From positions 1 to 7,106 of the forward strand of contig RKCM01000059.1 of NCBI GenBank assembly GCA_014858325.1: 7,106 nt of DNA, written 5' to 3'. Positions within the stretch are counted from its first letter, which is position 1; each line of letters opens with the position of its first letter. The notes under the pieces were generated by a model. That model had not been told where the DNA came from, made no database searches, and worked only from the letters and a program-made list of their open reading frames with translations. Below are positions 5,181 through 7,106 of the stretch, in pieces. Both the position numbers and the translations under genes were made by a program. Source of the stretch: Oscillospiraceae bacterium (GTDB lineage Bacteria > Bacillota > Clostridia > Oscillospirales > Ruminococcaceae).

Positions 5181-7013
5181 TTAACCCATCTTCTGCGCCT
5201 TATCCAGCACGCGCAGAGCCGCAAGCCTGCTCATCCATTTTTCGGGGTGGAACGTACCGTCCTTCTGGTTTTCCATCAGGCCGCTTTCCAGCACCCACTG
5301 CTGGGCCTGTGCGGCTTCCTCGGGGGCCACGGCGGCGTTTTCCACCGCGGGCTTCCCCGCCAGCTCCCAAGCCTTGAGCGCCACGTCACCGCGTGTTCTG
5401 GGGACAGCCACGCCAGCACCCAGCACCTGCTCCGCATACACTTCGGTACCGATATGGTAAGCCAGCACCGCCATCCCCGTGCCCAGCACCGCCGTGGTCA
5501 CAACGGTCCCGGCATCCCAGTCCGAGTCTTCTTCCACCGTTTTGGTACGGGCCGCAATGGTCACGCCATTTTTCGGCATGGTAAATGCGAAGGATTCTTT
5601 GTCCTGATACTGTTCCGCATTTTCCAAGCCCTCGATCTCCCAGCCGTCAAATACCACGTTGCTGCCGGCATCGCTATCCTTCTTAAAGGTCACTTTCACC
5701 TCTGCGCCTTCCTGCACATCCGCAGAGTCGCCTTCCGCTTCGGTGCCATCCACCGTAAACGTGCCGCCGCTCACCGTCAACTTGTGGTCGGGGATTTTTT
5801 CCCACTTCGCCGTCAGCTTCATATCCTTTTCCACAGGGCTGGTCACAACAAACGGCTTGCCGTCTTCATCGTACCAGCCTGCAAACGTATAGCCTGCCGC
5901 TTTGGGGCTTTCAAAAGCTTCCAGTGCATCGCCCTTGTACGGCTGCTGAGTCGCAGGAGCAGTACCATGGCCGTTGGCATCAAAGGATACGGTGCAGCGG
6001 TATTTCAGTTTTTCGGGATTTTGGAATTTTTCATTTCCTGTTGTTCCAAATACGTCGCCATTTTTGCTGTGAATCAAATCCTTCCACTGGTCTGCAGTGC
6101 CATCGTAAATAACTGTAGTTAGTGCAGGACATTCGTTAAAGGCATTGACCTCAATTGTTGTAACGCTGTTCGGAATCTTTACAGTTTTAAGTTGTGTACA
6201 GTGATTAAATGCTTTTTCGCCAATTGTTGTTACTCCTTCAGGAATAACAATTTCTTCAAGATGTTCGCACTCCTCAATCATACCCGCAGATATTTGCGTT
6301 AAGCCTTTCGGAAGTTCAATTTTCTTCAAGAAACAATTCCAATGAAACGCATGTTCTCCAATACTTTGAATCATCGACTCTTTCTGAAATGTAACCTTCT
6401 CCATCTCGGCACAACTCCAAAAAGCCTTTTCTCCGATTGTAACAACAGAGTTCGGAATCTCAATTTCTGCTAACGAGTAACAATTTGCAAATGCACGGTC
6501 AGCAATAGTTTCAAGCTGACTTCCCGGAGCGAAAGTTACATTTTTCAATCCAATTTCAGTTTTTTTCCCCGCGCGAAGCTCTGCCATGAAACCATTGTAC
6601 TCCGTACAACTGCGGAATGCATTCGCGCCTATTTTCGTTATCGTCTTGGGGATTACGACGCTCAACCTTTTTGTCCGATCAATGCATGACCTATATTTAC
6701 CTATATATTCACCTGTACTATCGTTACTAAACGCTTTGTCCGCAATCTTTGTAACAGTATAGCTGTTGTGCTCCGAATCAAAGGCTTCTTCCGGGATTTC
6801 AAGTTCTCCATCCCACATTGCCACCGGCCCCACCACAGCAACATCCGTTGCATTCAGTTTTTTATACCGCAAACCATTGTAATCAAATTCGTCTTCTGCC
6901 AGTGCAGGAAGCGTACTGGCCGTATCTTCTGCAAACGCTGCTGTCGGTAACAGCACAAACATCATTGCCAGCGCCAGCAGTGCGCTTACAAGCCGCAGTT
7001 TTCTTGTTCGCAT
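5181..7013 (-). CDS. Secreted BspA-like LRR surface protein with InlB-type and SLH-like modules
   Basis: This is probably a surface-exposed binding protein or adhesin of 610 residues. A clear signal peptide has Arg/Lys at 2-7, a hydrophobic core at 8-22 and Ala-Phe-Ala cleavage after residue 28. About eight LRR_5/BspA-type units with the core Ile-Gly-x-x-Ala-Phe-x-x-Cys follow at about 86-299, then an Asp-Gly-Thr-Ala-Asp-Gln-Trp cap typical of this family (304-310). An InlB B-repeat (about 340-404) contains Phe-Asp-Ala-Asn-Gly and Phe-Ala-Gly-Trp-Tyr. A second, diverged repeat domain covers about 410-490. A hydrophobic, glycine-containing stretch at about 502-524 may be a membrane segment. 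The end (about 538-608) resembles a lone SLH unit with Thr-Arg-Gly-Asp and Asp-Gly-Thr-Phe-His-Pro. There is no LPxTG. ATG 7013 has AGAGAGG (7023-7029) 9 bases upstream and begins the signal peptide; the upstream TTG at 7049 is unlikely. Ligand unknown. Confidence 0.9.
   Translation of the reverse strand: MRTRKLRLVSALLALAMMFVLLPTAAFAEDTASTLPALAEDEFDYNGLRYKKLNATDVAVVGPVAMWDGELEIPEEAFDSEHNSYTVTKIADKAFSNDSTGEYIGKYRSCIDRTKRLSVVIPKTITKIGANAFRSCTEYNGFMAELRAGKKTEIGLKNVTFAPGSQLETIADRAFANCYSLAEIEIPNSVVTIGEKAFWSCAEMEKVTFQKESMIQSIGEHAFHWNCFLKKIELPKGLTQISAGMIEECEHLEEIVIPEGVTTIGEKAFNHCTQLKTVKIPNSVTTIEVNAFNECPALTTVIYDGTADQWKDLIHSKNGDVFGTTGNEKFQNPEKLKYRCTVSFDANGHGTAPATQQPYKGDALEAFESPKAAGYTFAGWYDEDGKPFVVTSPVEKDMKLTAKWEKIPDHKLTVSGGTFTVDGTEAEGDSADVQEGAEVKVTFKKDSDAGSNVVFDGWEIEGLENAEQYQDKESFAFTMPKNGVTIAARTKTVEEDSDWDAGTVVTTAVLGTGMAVLAYHIGTEVYAEQVLGAGVAVPRTRGDVALKAWELAGKPAVENAAVAPEEAAQAQQWVLESGLMENQKDGTFHPEKWMSRLAALRVLDKAQKMG
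6117..6758 (-). repeat. LRR-coding tandem repeats, 69-base period
   Basis: This segment encodes the LRR units at about residues 86-299. The regular units are 23 residues long, and the periodicity is visible in the DNA: CAATTGTTGT starts at both 6152 and 6221, exactly 69 bases apart, with a related copy near 6437. The first two units carry insertions. The segment is clearly AT-richer than the rest of the window (20 G+C in 60 bases at 6181-6240). Such repeats can gain or lose units by recombination in steps that keep the frame. Confidence 0.8.
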
Positions 7014-7039
7014 TTCAAAAAACCTCTCTTTCAACAATT

Positions 7040-7077
7040 GCCCTTCCAAGGGCCCCCGGGGAGATCGATTTTCTCCC
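7040..7077 (-). promoter_or_regulatory. Structured leader of the LRR gene: two small hairpins
   Basis: The predicted leader has two dyads. One pairs GGGAGA with TCTCCC (7059-7064 and 7072-7077, 7-base loop). The other is GCCCTTCCAAGGGC (7040-7053), which can form a short stem with a 6-base loop. A GC-rich stretch between them could pair alternatively. Neither is followed by a T run, so they are not terminators. They may affect mRNA stability or access to the ribosome site at 7023-7029, but no known riboswitch class was recognised. Confidence 0.4.
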
Positions 7078-7087
7078 TTATTTGTGC

Positions 7088-7106
7088 ATTATAGCCCCCC
7101 CCCCCC
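7088..7106 (-). promoter_or_regulatory. LRR-gene promoter: -10 box with homopolymer spacer (-35 outside window)
   Basis: On the minus strand a perfect TATAAT (7088-7093) is preceded by one C and then at least 12 G running to the window edge. Transcription should start near 7081, about 68 bases before the ATG at 7013. With a normal 16-18 base spacer, the -35 box would begin only a few bases beyond the window, so the homopolymer fills the spacer. This is the layout of promoters whose strength changes with tract length. Confidence 0.7.
7095..7106 (+). repeat. Homopolymer tract, at least 12 C, cut by window edge
   Basis: Twelve consecutive C on the plus strand (G on the minus strand) end the window. 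The true length is unknown because the window or contig stops inside it. Long G/C tracts slip during replication, and also cause sequencing and assembly breaks, so the exact count should not be trusted. Confidence 0.85.

Noticed and set aside
4584..6122. A 512-codon plus-strand open frame opposite the sugar transferase and the LRR gene
   Set aside because: It crosses two antisense genes and their terminator, and shows no domain or ribosome site. It is a chance frame.
7014..7049. N-terminal extension of the LRR protein from a TTG at 7049
   Set aside because: It would put 12 charged residues ahead of a well-formed signal peptide, uses a rarer start codon, and overlaps the ribosome site that serves ATG 7013.

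Overview
The window looks like chromosome of a GC-rich gut member of the Clostridia, most probably Faecalibacterium or a close Oscillospiraceae/Ruminococcaceae relative. This is inference. The grounds are the GC-rich codon use of the housekeeping genes, strong AGGAGG-type ribosome sites, an archaeal-type aspartyl-tRNA synthetase, a RING-finger/DUF2628 membrane protein, and a BspA-type leucine-rich-repeat surface protein with InlB-like and SLH-like modules. No phage, IS, CRISPR, tRNA or rRNA feature was seen.

Layout. On the minus strand, 1-870 is the first 290 codons of prfB (release factor 2), whose end lies outside the window. A divergent intergenic region (871-1062) carries a promoter for each side. 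On the plus strand, 1063-2028 (RING-like zinc finger plus DUF2628 membrane protein) and 2059-2934 (galU-type UTP-glucose-1-phosphate uridylyltransferase) form a probable two-gene operon that ends in a strong hairpin terminator. Facing it on the minus strand are three genes, each with its own recognisable promoter: aspS of the archaeal/non-discriminating type (3032-4366), a monotopic bacterial sugar transferase (4427-5053), and a secreted LRR surface protein (5181-7013).

How they relate. Release factor 2 and AspRS are translation genes. GalU makes UDP-glucose, and the sugar transferase would start a lipid-linked glycan, so together with the LRR protein they suggest an envelope theme, though they are separate transcription units and the link is loose.

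The most striking signal is at the right edge. Read on the minus strand, a run of at least 12 G lies one base upstream of a perfect TATAAT box, with the LRR gene about 75 bases downstream of that box. The run therefore occupies the -35/-10 spacer of the surface-protein promoter. That is the architecture of promoters that switch by slipped-strand change in homopolymer length, so this gene is a candidate phase-variable surface adhesin. Its repeat half is also much richer in AT than its C-terminal half and than its neighbours, which suggests a mosaic gene.
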